33,892 nucleotides of DNA from a virus. The stretch spans positions 1-33,892 of the IMG/VR virus record IMGVR_UViG_3300032288_002224, one strand, 5' to 3'. The notes beneath the pieces are model-generated. The model was not told where the DNA came from. It saw nothing but the letters and a program-made list of their open reading frames with translations, and searched no databases. Every line of letters starts with the position of its first letter. The first letter of the stretch is position 1. Below, in pieces: positions 15,789 through 24,556 of the stretch. The position numbers and the translations under genes were made by a program.

Positions 15789-18700
15789 ATGACAGAACAG
15801 CTTCCCCCCATCGACATCGGTTCGCCTGTCAGCGCCAACGCGCCGGCGACGGAAGACGAGTCGTATTTTGACAAATACGTCGATGACAAGAGCAAGAAGC
15901 CGCCGTCATTTATTGACCGTGCATACGACACGGCGCGGGCGTCTTATTACAAGGACACGATCTTTGGCATAGGCGAGGCGAAAGAGCAGTCTAACTTCTC
16001 AACCCTTTACCCGGAACAATACCCGGATCGCTTTGGCTACGACCTTAAGCTTATTGAAGCGGCCAAAGATTCGACCGCCGCCAATGCGCCCATGACGCAG
16101 GCGCAGCTTGCCGAGATCAAGAACAAGTCCTACCCGGAGGCGCAGACTGCCGGCGAGAAGACGGCGGATATTTTGGGCGGCCTTGTCGGCGGCTCCGCCT
16201 CGCCGGAGACGTTTGCCCTGCCGGCCGTCAAAGGTCTGACTGCCCTTAAAGCAACATCCGCCCTTGGCTCCAGCGTCGCGTTTGCTGAAAAATATCTTCC
16301 CGGCATGGCCTACCGTGCCGTTGATACCGGCTTGGGGCAGGCCGCCCTCATGGCGACGGTCAACCCCGTCATCCAGAATGGACGCATATCCGCTGGCCTA
16401 CAGCGCGAGTTTGATCCGTGGGAAATGACGCTGGCTCCGCTGGAGGGTTTTGTCGTTGGCGCGGGCCTGCACGTTGGCTTTGAGGTTGCCGGCAAGGCGG
16501 CTGGCAAGGCGGCGCAGGCGTTTGCTGACAGCCCGACCGGCAAATCCATGATGGAGGGCTTTGAGCGCCGTATTGCCGAAAAGGCGATGACGCGCATCAA
16601 GGAAGCTGACGCCGGCTTCCGCGCTCCTACGGACATTATAGAGACGCCGCGCGAAATGGGCGCGAACCTGTTTGACGCGCGCACGGAGGCCGGACAGCCG
16701 GCGACTGATGTAGTCGGAACGGTAGAGGCTATTCCCACACAGGCATCGCTTCCCGCTACGGTTGATAGCGCTGCAAAACCAAACCGGCTCAATGCGGCAG
16801 ATATGTTATCTGACACGCAAGGCGCGCTCAACGGCGGCTCAATAGATGCGATGCGCTTTGCGTCAGCGCCTAGAACAGAAGACATCGACGCTTTAATCGA
16901 GGTCGGTCAGAAGCGCGAAGACGCGGAGATTGACAGAATTTTTGGCGAGGACGCGGAGAAGGTAAAGGGCTTAATCCGCCGAGGACGCATAGATCAAGTC
17001 GATGATATTATTTACGATAAGTTTGGCTCTTATGACACGCCGGAAGCCAAGGAAGTAAATGGTATTATTTATGGGATGGACGGCTATTCCATCGTAAACA
17101 CGGAAAGCCTTAAGTCTCTCCGCGACCGCTTATCAAATCTGGAGTTTGCGGTTCAGGATGCGGCAAACGGCGATACCGGCCAGCTTTCTAAGGAATTGGC
17201 TTGGGTTGCTCCTGAGCTTCCTGACATATCCGCGCCGGAATCAAGCCACACGGAAACGCAGCGCATCGCCCTTCTCTCTCTGGCTAGAGCCATTGAGGAC
17301 ATGAATGCGCTCAACATAGACCCGCTGCCTATTCTCAGGGAGACGGTCAATTACACCGGCCTTAGAGTTGGTGGGGACGTAAGTGACGCGGGTGTGTTGT
17401 TAGACAGGCTCGCGCAATACGCAAATGAATTTCTTGTAAAGGCCGAGACTGAGCGTCGTCCTAAAGCGGCGATGTCTGCTGCGAAAGCAATAGATAGCAT
17501 TCCCGTTGGCGACCGCAGCGCTAAGATACCTGCGCTGACGCCTGAAACGAACGCTATGACAGCGCCGGCTACAGAAGGCGGGCCGGCTGGCATATTCATG
17601 CTTGATCCAACCGAAATGAAGGTTGACGCCAAGCGCTTCCAATTCAAAGAGGGCGGCGACGAGCAGGGTGTTACAAGCCGTCTTAAGTCGGTCACGAAAT
17701 GGGATCAGGCCAAGGGCAATCAAGTTATCGCTTGGCAGGGCTTAAACGGCGAGCTTTACGTCGTTGACGGCCACCAGCGCACCGGCCTTGCCAAGCGCCT
17801 TATTGAGCAGGGCAACGAAACCGACATCAAGCTTCCCGGCCTGCTGTATCGCGAGGCTGACGGCATATCGGCGGAAGACGTTCGCGCGATTGCCGCTGTC
17901 AAGAATATAGCCGAAGGCTCCGGCTCAGCGCTGGACGGCGCAAAGGTTCTGCGCTCGCGGCCTGATCTGATGGATGGTTCGCTGCCGCTGTCAGAAGGAA
18001 AGTCCCGTCAGGCGTATGCTCTATCCCGCTTGTCCGACGAACCTTTCCGTATGGTCGTCAACGACGTTGTGCCGGAGAACTACGGCGCAATCGTAGGCGA
18101 GCGTATCCCGAACGATCCGGCCCGACAGGAAGCCGCAATCAAAGCGCTGGCCCGCTTTGAACCGCGCAATGAGACAGAGGCGTCTGTCCTCGTCCAGCGC
18201 GTAGCGCAGGCTGAGCTTGAGAAAGCGCAGGAGGGTGCGCAGGGGTCTATGTTCGCTGACCTTGAGACGGCTGACAGCACGGCCGGCGAGGAAATGCGGA
18301 TTGTCAGCAAGGCAATTCAAGAGCTTAAGAAGGACAAAACCCTCTTTCAGCGCGTGGTTGCCAACGTCGAGCGTATTGAGCAGACTGGCTCAAGCATTGA
18401 GCGGGAAGCGGCCAAAGAGGTCACGAACGAGGCCGAGCTATTTGCTAAGCGCCTTGCCTCTGACGCCTATTCCGCCGGCCCGCTGCGTGATGAATTAAAG
18501 GCCGCCGCCAAGGATTTTAAAAATGGAAAAATCTCGCTCAACGACGCTACAGCCAGAATACGTTCTGCCCTCCGGGGAGCGGCTGAAACAGATGGCGGCG
18601 CAGGGATTGGCAATCGCGCAGGTGACGCGCAAGAGCTTGGAAGCCAGCGATCAGACGCCGGAGCGCAAGGAGCCAAAAGCGCCGCCGCGCCGGAAGCCGA

Positions 18701-21700
18701 AGTAAGCAATCAAAGCTTCGCCCGCCGAGGGGATGACAATAACGTCTATCTTGGAAATCTGCGTCTCCAGTTTCGCGACGATCATGTTTTCTTTATCGTC
18801 AAGGACGGCCCGGATTTAAGCATATACAAGGACGGTGGATTTAAGCCCAATCGGTCGAATGAAATTTACGCCAAGGAAGCTATTGAAAAAGGCGTTCCGG
18901 CGGACATTGCGGCAAAGATCAAAGATTACCTTGAAGCGCCAAAGTTAGAGAAAGAGCCTGCTATAGAGCGGACGGTGCAGGCTCTTGATGACATGGCGCA
19001 CAAGTTCTTTGCTACAGAGCGCACCGCAGCCGGCGACCAAACCCTCGTTCCCGGCGTCAGGCCGGTCACGGAAGCGGACAAAATAGCCCTTGAGGCAGGT
19101 CGTCCGCTGTCCGGCGGCAATGAGCCTGCCGGCGGCATGTTTGATGAGGCCAACACAAACCAGACGGATATGTTTGGTGCGCCGAAGCTGGCCGGCGAAG
19201 ATACCCCTGACTTACAATTCCGCACGCGCGGCCCAAGCTATCCGCCGGAGGAAGCGAGTCGTATCGCGGAAGCGCGTAACGGCGAAGTCCTGTCCTTGCA
19301 GCAACAGTCGCTTGATCTGGCTGATATGCTTGGCATCCCTGTCCGCGAAGGTCGCGTCCAAGGCGGCCGGTATGTGCAGGGCCAATATGAGCGCAAATTC
19401 GGCGTCGGCCGCGTCAGGCAGATAGGCGATTTCTACACGGTAGCCCATGAAGCCGGCCACGCGATTGAGCAGCGCATCGGCGGCGACCTGCAAACCCTGA
19501 TGAATAATCACGCCGCCGAGCTTGCAAAGCTTGATCCTAGCGGCAACGGAAGTGTGTCAGAAGGCTTCGCCGAATGGATGGTGAAGTTTATCCTGAATCC
19601 GGCTTCCGCGATGAAGGACGCTCCAAACTTCACGCCTGTCTTTACTGACTTCTTAGGCCAGCGCGATCCGTCGATAATGAATGCTCTGGCGCAGGCGTCG
19701 AATAATTACGCCGCGTTTATCTCCGCGCCCACGCCGGTTCAATTAGGTGCAAGCATTACAGGCGTTGAACCGCAGGGCTGGTTTAGAGGGCTTGTCCGCT
19801 CCTATAAGGAAAATGGCCTGACCGCGACGATTGGGCGCGTTCTTGCTGACGCTTATACGTCCGTCCTTGACGCCTATGACCCGCTGACCCGTGCGACCCG
19901 CGACCTGACGCGGATGGTCTATCAGGCCAACGACAAGCAAGTCGTAGACATGAGCGCGGCCGAGCGTCCTGACATCCTTATGCGGATGTGGTTCGCCCGT
20001 TCGGCGCAGGGTGCGGCTTACCAGTTGCGTTACGGCGTCGTGCCTAACCGCAGCACCGTCCCGACCGGCCCGTCCCTGCATGACGCCATTGCCGTGGCGG
20101 TTGGCGAGCCGGGATTGCTTGGCCGATGGGATAACGTCAAGGTCGATGAGTTTGGCTTGTTCCTTGCGATCAAGCGTGCCGAGGTATTGATTGAGCGCTA
20201 TAACGCCGGCGACTTTGGCGAGCGCTATCCTCTGCCTGACAACTGGACAAAAGCGAACGTCGAAAGCGCCAAGGCGGCTATGCTGGCTGAAAATCAGCAA
20301 TATGAGCAAGCCGCTCAGATGGTTCATGACTATACGCAGCAGCTTCTCAAAAAGCAGTTTGACGGCGGAATCATTGACAAGGAGCTTTACGATAAGCTTT
20401 CCGAAACGCCGTTCTACGTCCCGATGTTTCGTGACGTTTCTGACAAGCCCCTGTCAGGCGTCCGTCCCGGCGCGTCCCCTGACAGCCCCGGCCTGACGGA
20501 TACGATAAAGACACTGCGCGGTTCGTCCCGCGATATTATCAATCCGCTGCAAGGCATTATGCAGCAGACGTTCCTTATTGAGCGGACTCTGCGCCACAAC
20601 GACGTTATCCGCGCCTTCGTTGATCTTGCCGCCCGCGCTGGTGCGCCGTCTGGCTATATGGTCGAGCCTGTGCCGGCCAGCGAGGTCAGAGCGCTTACCT
20701 TTGATGTTCGCTCTAGCATTGAAAAGCTGGCGAAAGACAACGGCATTCCTGAATACGACGCTGAGCTTTTGATGTCGTCGATCAATAACGTGTTTGGAGA
20801 AGACCCGCTTCTCGGCACGATGTTCAAGAAAATGCCGACCGAAAAGCGCGGCGAGCCGATTGTCTTCTACAAAGAAGCCGGCGAAATGAAAGCCGTTCGC
20901 CTTATGGCCGGCAAGGAAGGCATGGCGATCTATGAGGCCATGATGACCCTGCCGACGGCTGGCAAGGACGTGGCTGCGCAGGTCATGCAGGCGGCTGGCA
21001 ACATACAGCGCGCCGGTATCGTTTTTGAGCCGACGTTTATGATCTCCAACCTTGTCCGCGATCAGATGGCGGTCGGCATCCTGCGCCCTGATTATATCCC
21101 GTTTTGGGATGGTGCGCGGGGCGTCTGGTCGGAAATTACACAGGACGAGGCAGCGCAACTTTACGGGTATTTTGGCGGTCAGTCCGCCGGCGGCGCTGTC
21201 AACGAATCCGTTGGCATGGCGGTTGGCGCTGGCATAGACGATCTGGGCCGCAAGAACTGGCTACAGCAGAGAACGAAGAACCCGCTGGCGTTTATTGAAG
21301 GAACGCAAATCTCGGAAGCGGGAACGCGCAATTCGATCTTCGCTAAAGCTTACGAGCAGAAACTTTCTGCCGGCATGTCGCCTTATGAAGCGGCCATGGA
21401 AGCCGCATGGGCTGGAACGGACATCCTTGATTTCAGCCGGCACGGATCGAAGACGTTCATCATCCGCCAGCTTACGCCTTTCTGGAACGCCAATATTCAG
21501 GCGCTTGATAAGGCTCGCCGGACAATGCTTGAGCCGCTTGCCCGCGCCGCTAAAGGCGACGTGCTGACTGTGCAGGACAAGCTTGATGTCGCAAATGCTT
21601 ATATGGCGATGTTCAAGTTTGCCGCTGTTGGATCGGCGCTAGGAGCGATTTGGGCGGCAGTGAATAATGAGGATGAGGTCTACCGCGACGCCGACCCGAA

Positions 21701-22994
21701 GCGCAAAGGAACGCATTTCGTGTTCTCGGCCGGCGGCAAGGAATACGATATTCCAAAGCCGTTTGAATTGAGCCTTGGCTTTACACTTGGCGAGCAGGCT
21801 TTTGCAGCGCTTTACAATAAAGACCCACGCGCTGCCTCCAACTTTATAACGGCTGCGTGGGAGACGCTTATTCCGCCCATGCCAATCGTAGAGAACCCGC
21901 TTATCAAAGCGTCTTATGAAGGCGCGACCGGCGTTGACACTTATACCGGCCGGGACATCGTGCCGGAGAATATGCAGAAGTTTAACGAGACGCCGCATCT
22001 GCAATACAACGAGCGCACCGCGCCGTTGGCTGTAGGAATTGGGCAGACTTCTAAAATCATTGCCGACTATCTTAATCAGGCGACTGGCGAGGCGTTCGGT
22101 AAAGCCAAACCGTTCTCCCCGATTAAGGTTGAGCATATGTTTGGCACGGCCTTCGGCACGACCGGACGCGACATGATGGCGGCGTCCCACTGGTTCACGC
22201 CGTCTGACACATCAGCGCCGGCGCAGTTTGAAGATACCGTATTTCTACGCAGGTATATCAAAGACCCGACAAGAACCAGCGACACGATCACAAAATACTA
22301 TCAGCACGTTGCGCAGAAGACGGGCGATTACGTCAGCGCCGTTGCCGCATTTGATGAGCTTATCAAGAAGCGCCGGCCGACTGACGCGAAGGAGCTATAC
22401 AACGGTCTTAAGGCAGACCAGAAGGCGTATGTGCTTCTTGCCTCCGCTGGCACGGATGACGGCAAGTCAGCCTTTGATGCAGGCCAGCGCCGCATCCATC
22501 CCATGACAAGGGCGCAGAACGCTCTAGCGCAGCTTGGCGAGGTAGCCCGCCAGATTGGTTCTAATATCCTGTCTGACAGCGAAACCGGACAGACGATCCA
22601 GTTAAGCCGGCCTATGCGTAAAGCGGCTATTGAGGCCATTCATCAGCTAGGCGCGCAGGAAATGCGCAACGCGCTCGTTATGACGAATGAGCCGGGGTAT
22701 GAAGGCAGAAATATACTTGACGTAAACAAACAATATGCTGTCATTAAAGCAATATCGCCTTCCTTGGCCGATGAGGTCGCCCGCCGATATGCGATGGCCG
22801 GCGTCTATAAGACAGGCCTTGTGGCTAAGAACTGGCCGGCGGCTAGGAAAGAACTGATCCGCAACGGTTCTGAGGCTGACATTTCTGACATTAGCGGCGG
22901 CATTGCAGACGAAGGCTTCGAGTTTGGCGCTGACAAGATTAAGCGTCCACGGAAGCTCCGTCTGCCAATGGAAGGACAGCCGGCCTTTCAGTAA
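15789..22994 (+). CDS. Giant polyvalent ejection protein (ParB-like + zincin + LPD38-like)
   Basis: 2401 residues in the T7 gp16 position, nearly twice the size of gp16. Visible parts in order: Gly/Ala-rich hydrophobic stretches at about 125-260; a ParB/DdrB-like segment at about 590-800 with VVDGHQRTGLAKRL (Asp660, His662, Arg664); a charged linker at about 900-980; a small domain near 985-1050; a zincin motif HEAGH (1220-1224) with SEGFAEW (Glu1258/Glu1262) as likely third ligand; and a long C-terminal half (about 1300-2200) with FEPTFMISNLVRD (near 1748) and RQLTPFWNANIQALDKARR (near 1885), the look of large polyvalent protein domain 38. Such proteins travel into the cell with the DNA and act against host functions (known for the class). 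Substrates here are unknown. Confidence 0.85.
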   Translation: MTEQLPPIDIGSPVSANAPATEDESYFDKYVDDKSKKPPSFIDRAYDTARASYYKDTIFGIGEAKEQSNFSTLYPEQYPDRFGYDLKLIEAAKDSTAANAPMTQAQLAEIKNKSYPEAQTAGEKTADILGGLVGGSASPETFALPAVKGLTALKATSALGSSVAFAEKYLPGMAYRAVDTGLGQAALMATVNPVIQNGRISAGLQREFDPWEMTLAPLEGFVVGAGLHVGFEVAGKAAGKAAQAFADSPTGKSMMEGFERRIAEKAMTRIKEADAGFRAPTDIIETPREMGANLFDARTEAGQPATDVVGTVEAIPTQASLPATVDSAAKPNRLNAADMLSDTQGALNGGSIDAMRFASAPRTEDIDALIEVGQKREDAEIDRIFGEDAEKVKGLIRRGRIDQVDDIIYDKFGSYDTPEAKEVNGIIYGMDGYSIVNTESLKSLRDRLSNLEFAVQDAANGDTGQLSKELAWVAPELPDISAPESSHTETQRIALLSLARAIEDMNALNIDPLPILRETVNYTGLRVGGDVSDAGVLLDRLAQYANEFLVKAETERRPKAAMSAAKAIDSIPVGDRSAKIPALTPETNAMTAPATEGGPAGIFMLDPTEMKVDAKRFQFKEGGDEQGVTSRLKSVTKWDQAKGNQVIAWQGLNGELYVVDGHQRTGLAKRLIEQGNETDIKLPGLLYREADGISAEDVRAIAAVKNIAEGSGSALDGAKVLRSRPDLMDGSLPLSEGKSRQAYALSRLSDEPFRMVVNDVVPENYGAIVGERIPNDPARQEAAIKALARFEPRNETEASVLVQRVAQAELEKAQEGAQGSMFADLETADSTAGEEMRIVSKAIQELKKDKTLFQRVVANVERIEQTGSSIEREAAKEVTNEAELFAKRLASDAYSAGPLRDELKAAAKDFKNGKISLNDATARIRSALRGAAETDGGAGIGNRAGDAQELGSQRSDAGAQGAKSAAAPEAEVSNQSFARRGDDNNVYLGNLRLQFRDDHVFFIVKDGPDLSIYKDGGFKPNRSNEIYAKEAIEKGVPADIAAKIKDYLEAPKLEKEPAIERTVQALDDMAHKFFATERTAAGDQTLVPGVRPVTEADKIALEAGRPLSGGNEPAGGMFDEANTNQTDMFGAPKLAGEDTPDLQFRTRGPSYPPEEASRIAEARNGEVLSLQQQSLDLADMLGIPVREGRVQGGRYVQGQYERKFGVGRVRQIGDFYTVAHEAGHAIEQRIGGDLQTLMNNHAAELAKLDPSGNGSVSEGFAEWMVKFILNPASAMKDAPNFTPVFTDFLGQRDPSIMNALAQASNNYAAFISAPTPVQLGASITGVEPQGWFRGLVRSYKENGLTATIGRVLADAYTSVLDAYDPLTRATRDLTRMVYQANDKQVVDMSAAERPDILMRMWFARSAQGAAYQLRYGVVPNRSTVPTGPSLHDAIAVAVGEPGLLGRWDNVKVDEFGLFLAIKRAEVLIERYNAGDFGERYPLPDNWTKANVESAKAAMLAENQQYEQAAQMVHDYTQQLLKKQFDGGIIDKELYDKLSETPFYVPMFRDVSDKPLSGVRPGASPDSPGLTDTIKTLRGSSRDIINPLQGIMQQTFLIERTLRHNDVIRAFVDLAARAGAPSGYMVEPVPASEVRALTFDVRSSIEKLAKDNGIPEYDAELLMSSINNVFGEDPLLGTMFKKMPTEKRGEPIVFYKEAGEMKAVRLMAGKEGMAIYEAMMTLPTAGKDVAAQVMQAAGNIQRAGIVFEPTFMISNLVRDQMAVGILRPDYIPFWDGARGVWSEITQDEAAQLYGYFGGQSAGGAVNESVGMAVGAGIDDLGRKNWLQQRTKNPLAFIEGTQISEAGTRNSIFAKAYEQKLSAGMSPYEAAMEAAWAGTDILDFSRHGSKTFIIRQLTPFWNANIQALDKARRTMLEPLARAAKGDVLTVQDKLDVANAYMAMFKFAAVGSALGAIWAAVNNEDEVYRDADPKRKGTHFVFSAGGKEYDIPKPFELSLGFTLGEQAFAALYNKDPRAASNFITAAWETLIPPMPIVENPLIKASYEGATGVDTYTGRDIVPENMQKFNETPHLQYNERTAPLAVGIGQTSKIIADYLNQATGEAFGKAKPFSPIKVEHMFGTAFGTTGRDMMAASHWFTPSDTSAPAQFEDTVFLRRYIKDPTRTSDTITKYYQHVAQKTGDYVSAVAAFDELIKKRRPTDAKELYNGLKADQKAYVLLASAGTDDGKSAFDAGQRRIHPMTRAQNALAQLGEVARQIGSNILSDSETGQTIQLSRPMRKAAIEAIHQLGAQEMRNALVMTNEPGYEGRNILDVNKQYAVIKAISPSLADEVARRYAMAGVYKTGLVAKNWPAARKELIRNGSEADISDISGGIADEGFEFGADKIKRPRKLRLPMEGQPAFQ

Positions 22995-23251
22995 GGCCAA
23001 GGGCCGCGCGTAAGCGATTGAAGCTTGATTGAGTCGTCGATGCTGTTGAGCGCATCGGTCTGCTTGCTCATTTCAAAGTCGCGGCGGTCATTGGCAAAAC
23101 GCTGCTCCCACGTTTGCCTATCAATAGCGTCAGCAATCTCCTTGGCCGGGTCTTTCTTCGGCAGCATGTCGAAGTGATCCGCAGTGATTTGCTGTGCAAA
23201 CGCCAATGGCGATGCAAGTAGCGCCAACGCAAATACAGAAATTCTAATCAT
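22988..23251 (-). CDS. Small secreted/periplasmic protein on the opposite strand
   Basis: 87 residues. MIRISVFALALLASPLAFAQQ is a clear signal peptide with an AFA-QQ cleavage site after about residue 19. The mature part is about 65 residues, polar, helical and charged (KEIADAIDRQTWEQRFANDRRDFEMSKQ). A Shine-Dalgarno GAGGG precedes the ATG by about six bases. It overlaps the last 7 bases of the giant gene in convergent orientation and is divergent from the gene at 23299. It matches no family I recognise. A lone leftward secreted gene in a rightward late operon suggests independent expression, possibly a moron active in the lysogen. Confidence 0.65.
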   Translation of the reverse strand: MIRISVFALALLASPLAFAQQITADHFDMLPKKDPAKEIADAIDRQTWEQRFANDRRDFEMSKQTDALNSIDDSIKLQSLTRGPWPY

Positions 23252-23298
23252 GGCTTGCCCTCACGGTAAGGCGAGAATCCTGATTCGAGGCGTCCTTA

Positions 23299-23532
23299 AT
23301 GTCAAGCACAAATCAAATCACGCCGGGTACTTCTGGCGCGACATCGACTAATCAGCTTACGCCGGGAGCCAACGGATCGACGTATGACGATCAAATAAAT
23401 TCAGGGCTTAAGGCGACAATGTATCTTTTGATGGAGGACAATTCATCGAAGATAAAAATGGAAGACGCCTCTGGTTTTATTTTGCTCGAAACCAGCTACT
23501 CGGCGCCAACCACCGTAAATCAGATCACTTGA
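23299..23532 (+). CDS. Repeat-containing small late protein
   Basis: 77 residues. The N-terminal third has two copies of an NQ(I/L)TPG motif about 13 residues apart, and NQIT recurs at the very C-terminus. The middle has an LLMEDNSSKIKMEDASGFILLE stretch with two MED/E-S repeats, a pattern seen in short phage tail or virion proteins. GAGG lies eight bases before the ATG. It is the first rightward gene after the ejection block. Unknown function; a small virion surface or tail-associated protein is a guess. Confidence 0.5.
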   Translation: MSSTNQITPGTSGATSTNQLTPGANGSTYDDQINSGLKATMYLLMEDNSSKIKMEDASGFILLETSYSAPTTVNQIT

Positions 23533-23618
23533 GCAGATACGCCTTTCGCGCCCGCCTAGTTCTGACGGTCGCGATTATCGTTACACGGCTTGCCGTCGAT
23601 AAAGTGAGAAAGCGCTAA
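23529..23618 (+). CDS. Tiny single-span membrane peptide
   Basis: 29 codons, TTG start overlapping the stop of the previous gene (TTGA), stop overlapping the ATG of the next. The sequence has basic ends (SRYAFRAR and DKVRKR) around a short hydrophobic centre (LVLTVAIIVTRLAV). The overlaps support translation, but the size makes it uncertain. It lies just before the lysis genes, where small holin-control peptides are common. Confidence 0.35.
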   Translation: MSRYAFRARLVLTVAIIVTRLAVDKVRKR

Positions 23619-23731
23619 TGATGCACCCCGATCATCTGGCGCTGATTTACCGAATAATGAATTACGGCATGGGCCTGATCTGCGCCGGCTTTGTCATGAA
23701 AATAATAAAGGGTTTTTGGGAGGCTTTCTGA
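23618..23731 (+). CDS. Tiny membrane peptide in lysis region
   Basis: 37 residues starting MMHPDHLAL, with a hydrophobic segment IYRIMNYGMGLICAGFVMKII and a C-terminal KGFWEAF. The ATG overlaps the preceding TAA (TAATG). It is probably one membrane-spanning helix. The position suggests a role linked to lysis, such as holin, pinholin or antiholin, but there is no family match. Confidence 0.4.
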   Translation: MMHPDHLALIYRIMNYGMGLICAGFVMKIIKGFWEAF

Positions 23732-23742
23732 CGGAGGCCGTC

Positions 23743-23862
23743 ATGCACGACAATATCATGGGATTTCAGTTGATCCCGATTTCAGTCTTCTACCTGTTCT
23801 TTTTGGCCGCCCTTGATTGGGTGCGTGCTGAAAATGCCCCTGCCTACGCACGACGACGCTGA
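23743..23862 (+). CDS. Tiny single-span membrane protein
   Basis: 39 residues with a strong ACGGAGG Shine-Dalgarno at 23731-23737. It has a hydrophobic span (FQLIPISVFYLFFLAALDW, residues 8-26) and a basic C-terminus (YARRR). It overlaps the start of the 69-residue gene behind it in another frame. The good ribosome site and topology make it more convincing than its two small neighbours. Function unknown; a holin-associated peptide is possible. Confidence 0.45.
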   Translation: MHDNIMGFQLIPISVFYLFFLAALDWVRAENAPAYARRR

Positions 23863-24043
23863 GCTTGCCCGTTGGGTCAGGCACATAGTCACGCGCTGGC
23901 GACTAGAACACGACGTTAATTTCACAATCCTTCAAGGCATTTGTCTCGGCATACCGATGACGCGCGAAGACTATTTTCGCGTGGTGAGAAAGTATTGCGA
24001 CAAGGCCAGCGAAAATAGAAAGCTTGGAAAGACAAAGAAATGA
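23834..24043 (+). CDS. Small conserved-looking protein upstream of endolysin
   Basis: 69 residues from ATG 23834; TTG 23813 and GTG 23825 are alternative starts that overlap the previous gene more. It is helical and charged: PTHDDAELARWVRHIVTRWRLEHDVNFTILQGICLGIPMTREDYFRVVRKYCDKA. No signal or membrane segment is seen. The stop overlaps the endolysin ATG (ATGA), so the two are translationally coupled. Family not recognised. Confidence 0.5.
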   Translation: MPLPTHDDAELARWVRHIVTRWRLEHDVNFTILQGICLGIPMTREDYFRVVRKYCDKASENRKLGKTKK

Positions 24044-24555
24044 ATTGGCCCTTACAGTCTCAATGCGATGACTTCTACGGCAATCCGCGCGGCAAGAACG
24101 GATTGGCGTCGCGTCAGTGGGAAGCGGCTAATCTTGTCCTGATAAGCCCTGCCTTCCCGCTCTTTTTCCTCGGCAAGCCCTGTCGGATGCGCGTGCATAA
24201 AAAGACCGCTGATGCGTGGATGGCGTGGACAGAGGAAGTCTGGAAGAACGCCGGCCAGAATAAGAACGTCATCCGCGAATGGGGAATGGACAACTTTGGC
24301 GGCGCTTACAACTACCGCGTCATGCGCGGCGGTCGCGTCCTGTCAATGCACGCCTACGGTTGCGCCGCTGACTTCGATGCGCCGCGTAACGGCATGGGCG
24401 ATAAGACGCCACACCTTGCAAAATATTACGATCAGATCGTCGCGCCGTTCGTGAAGATGGGCGGCGTCTGGGGTGGTTCGTGGGATGGCGACCGCGACAC
24501 CGCCGACGAGCGTATGCCGGACGGTATGCATTTCCAGTTTAGTAGGCTTCGATAA
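24040..24555 (+). CDS. Endolysin, M15-type D-Ala-D-Ala peptidase
   Basis: 171 residues. The zinc site of M15 peptidases is visible: SMHAYGCAAD (Ser102, His104, Asp111, the SxHxxGxAxD motif) and DGMHFQF (His164). GGVWGGSWDGD at 141-151 and the GGAYNYRVMRGG block before the first motif also fit phage M15 endolysins. It would cut peptide cross-links in the host peptidoglycan at the end of infection. There is no signal peptide or transmembrane segment, so it needs a holin for access. Its ATG overlaps the previous stop. A homing-type HNH gene begins two bases after its stop, separating it from the holin and spanins. Confidence 0.9.
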   Translation: MNWPLQSQCDDFYGNPRGKNGLASRQWEAANLVLISPAFPLFFLGKPCRMRVHKKTADAWMAWTEEVWKNAGQNKNVIREWGMDNFGGAYNYRVMRGGRVLSMHAYGCAADFDAPRNGMGDKTPHLAKYYDQIVAPFVKMGGVWGGSWDGDRDTADERMPDGMHFQFSRLR

Positions 24556-24556
24556 C

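Noticed and set aside
18523-18705. A 60-residue frame inside the giant gene with a natural-looking sequence
   Set aside because: It lies over a flexible linker of the giant protein, has no ribosome site that I can see, and base composition in that linker allows open frames by chance.
20454-21158. A 234-residue leftward frame inside the giant gene
   Set aside because: It is antisense to a conserved-looking part of the polyvalent protein and has no motif of its own.
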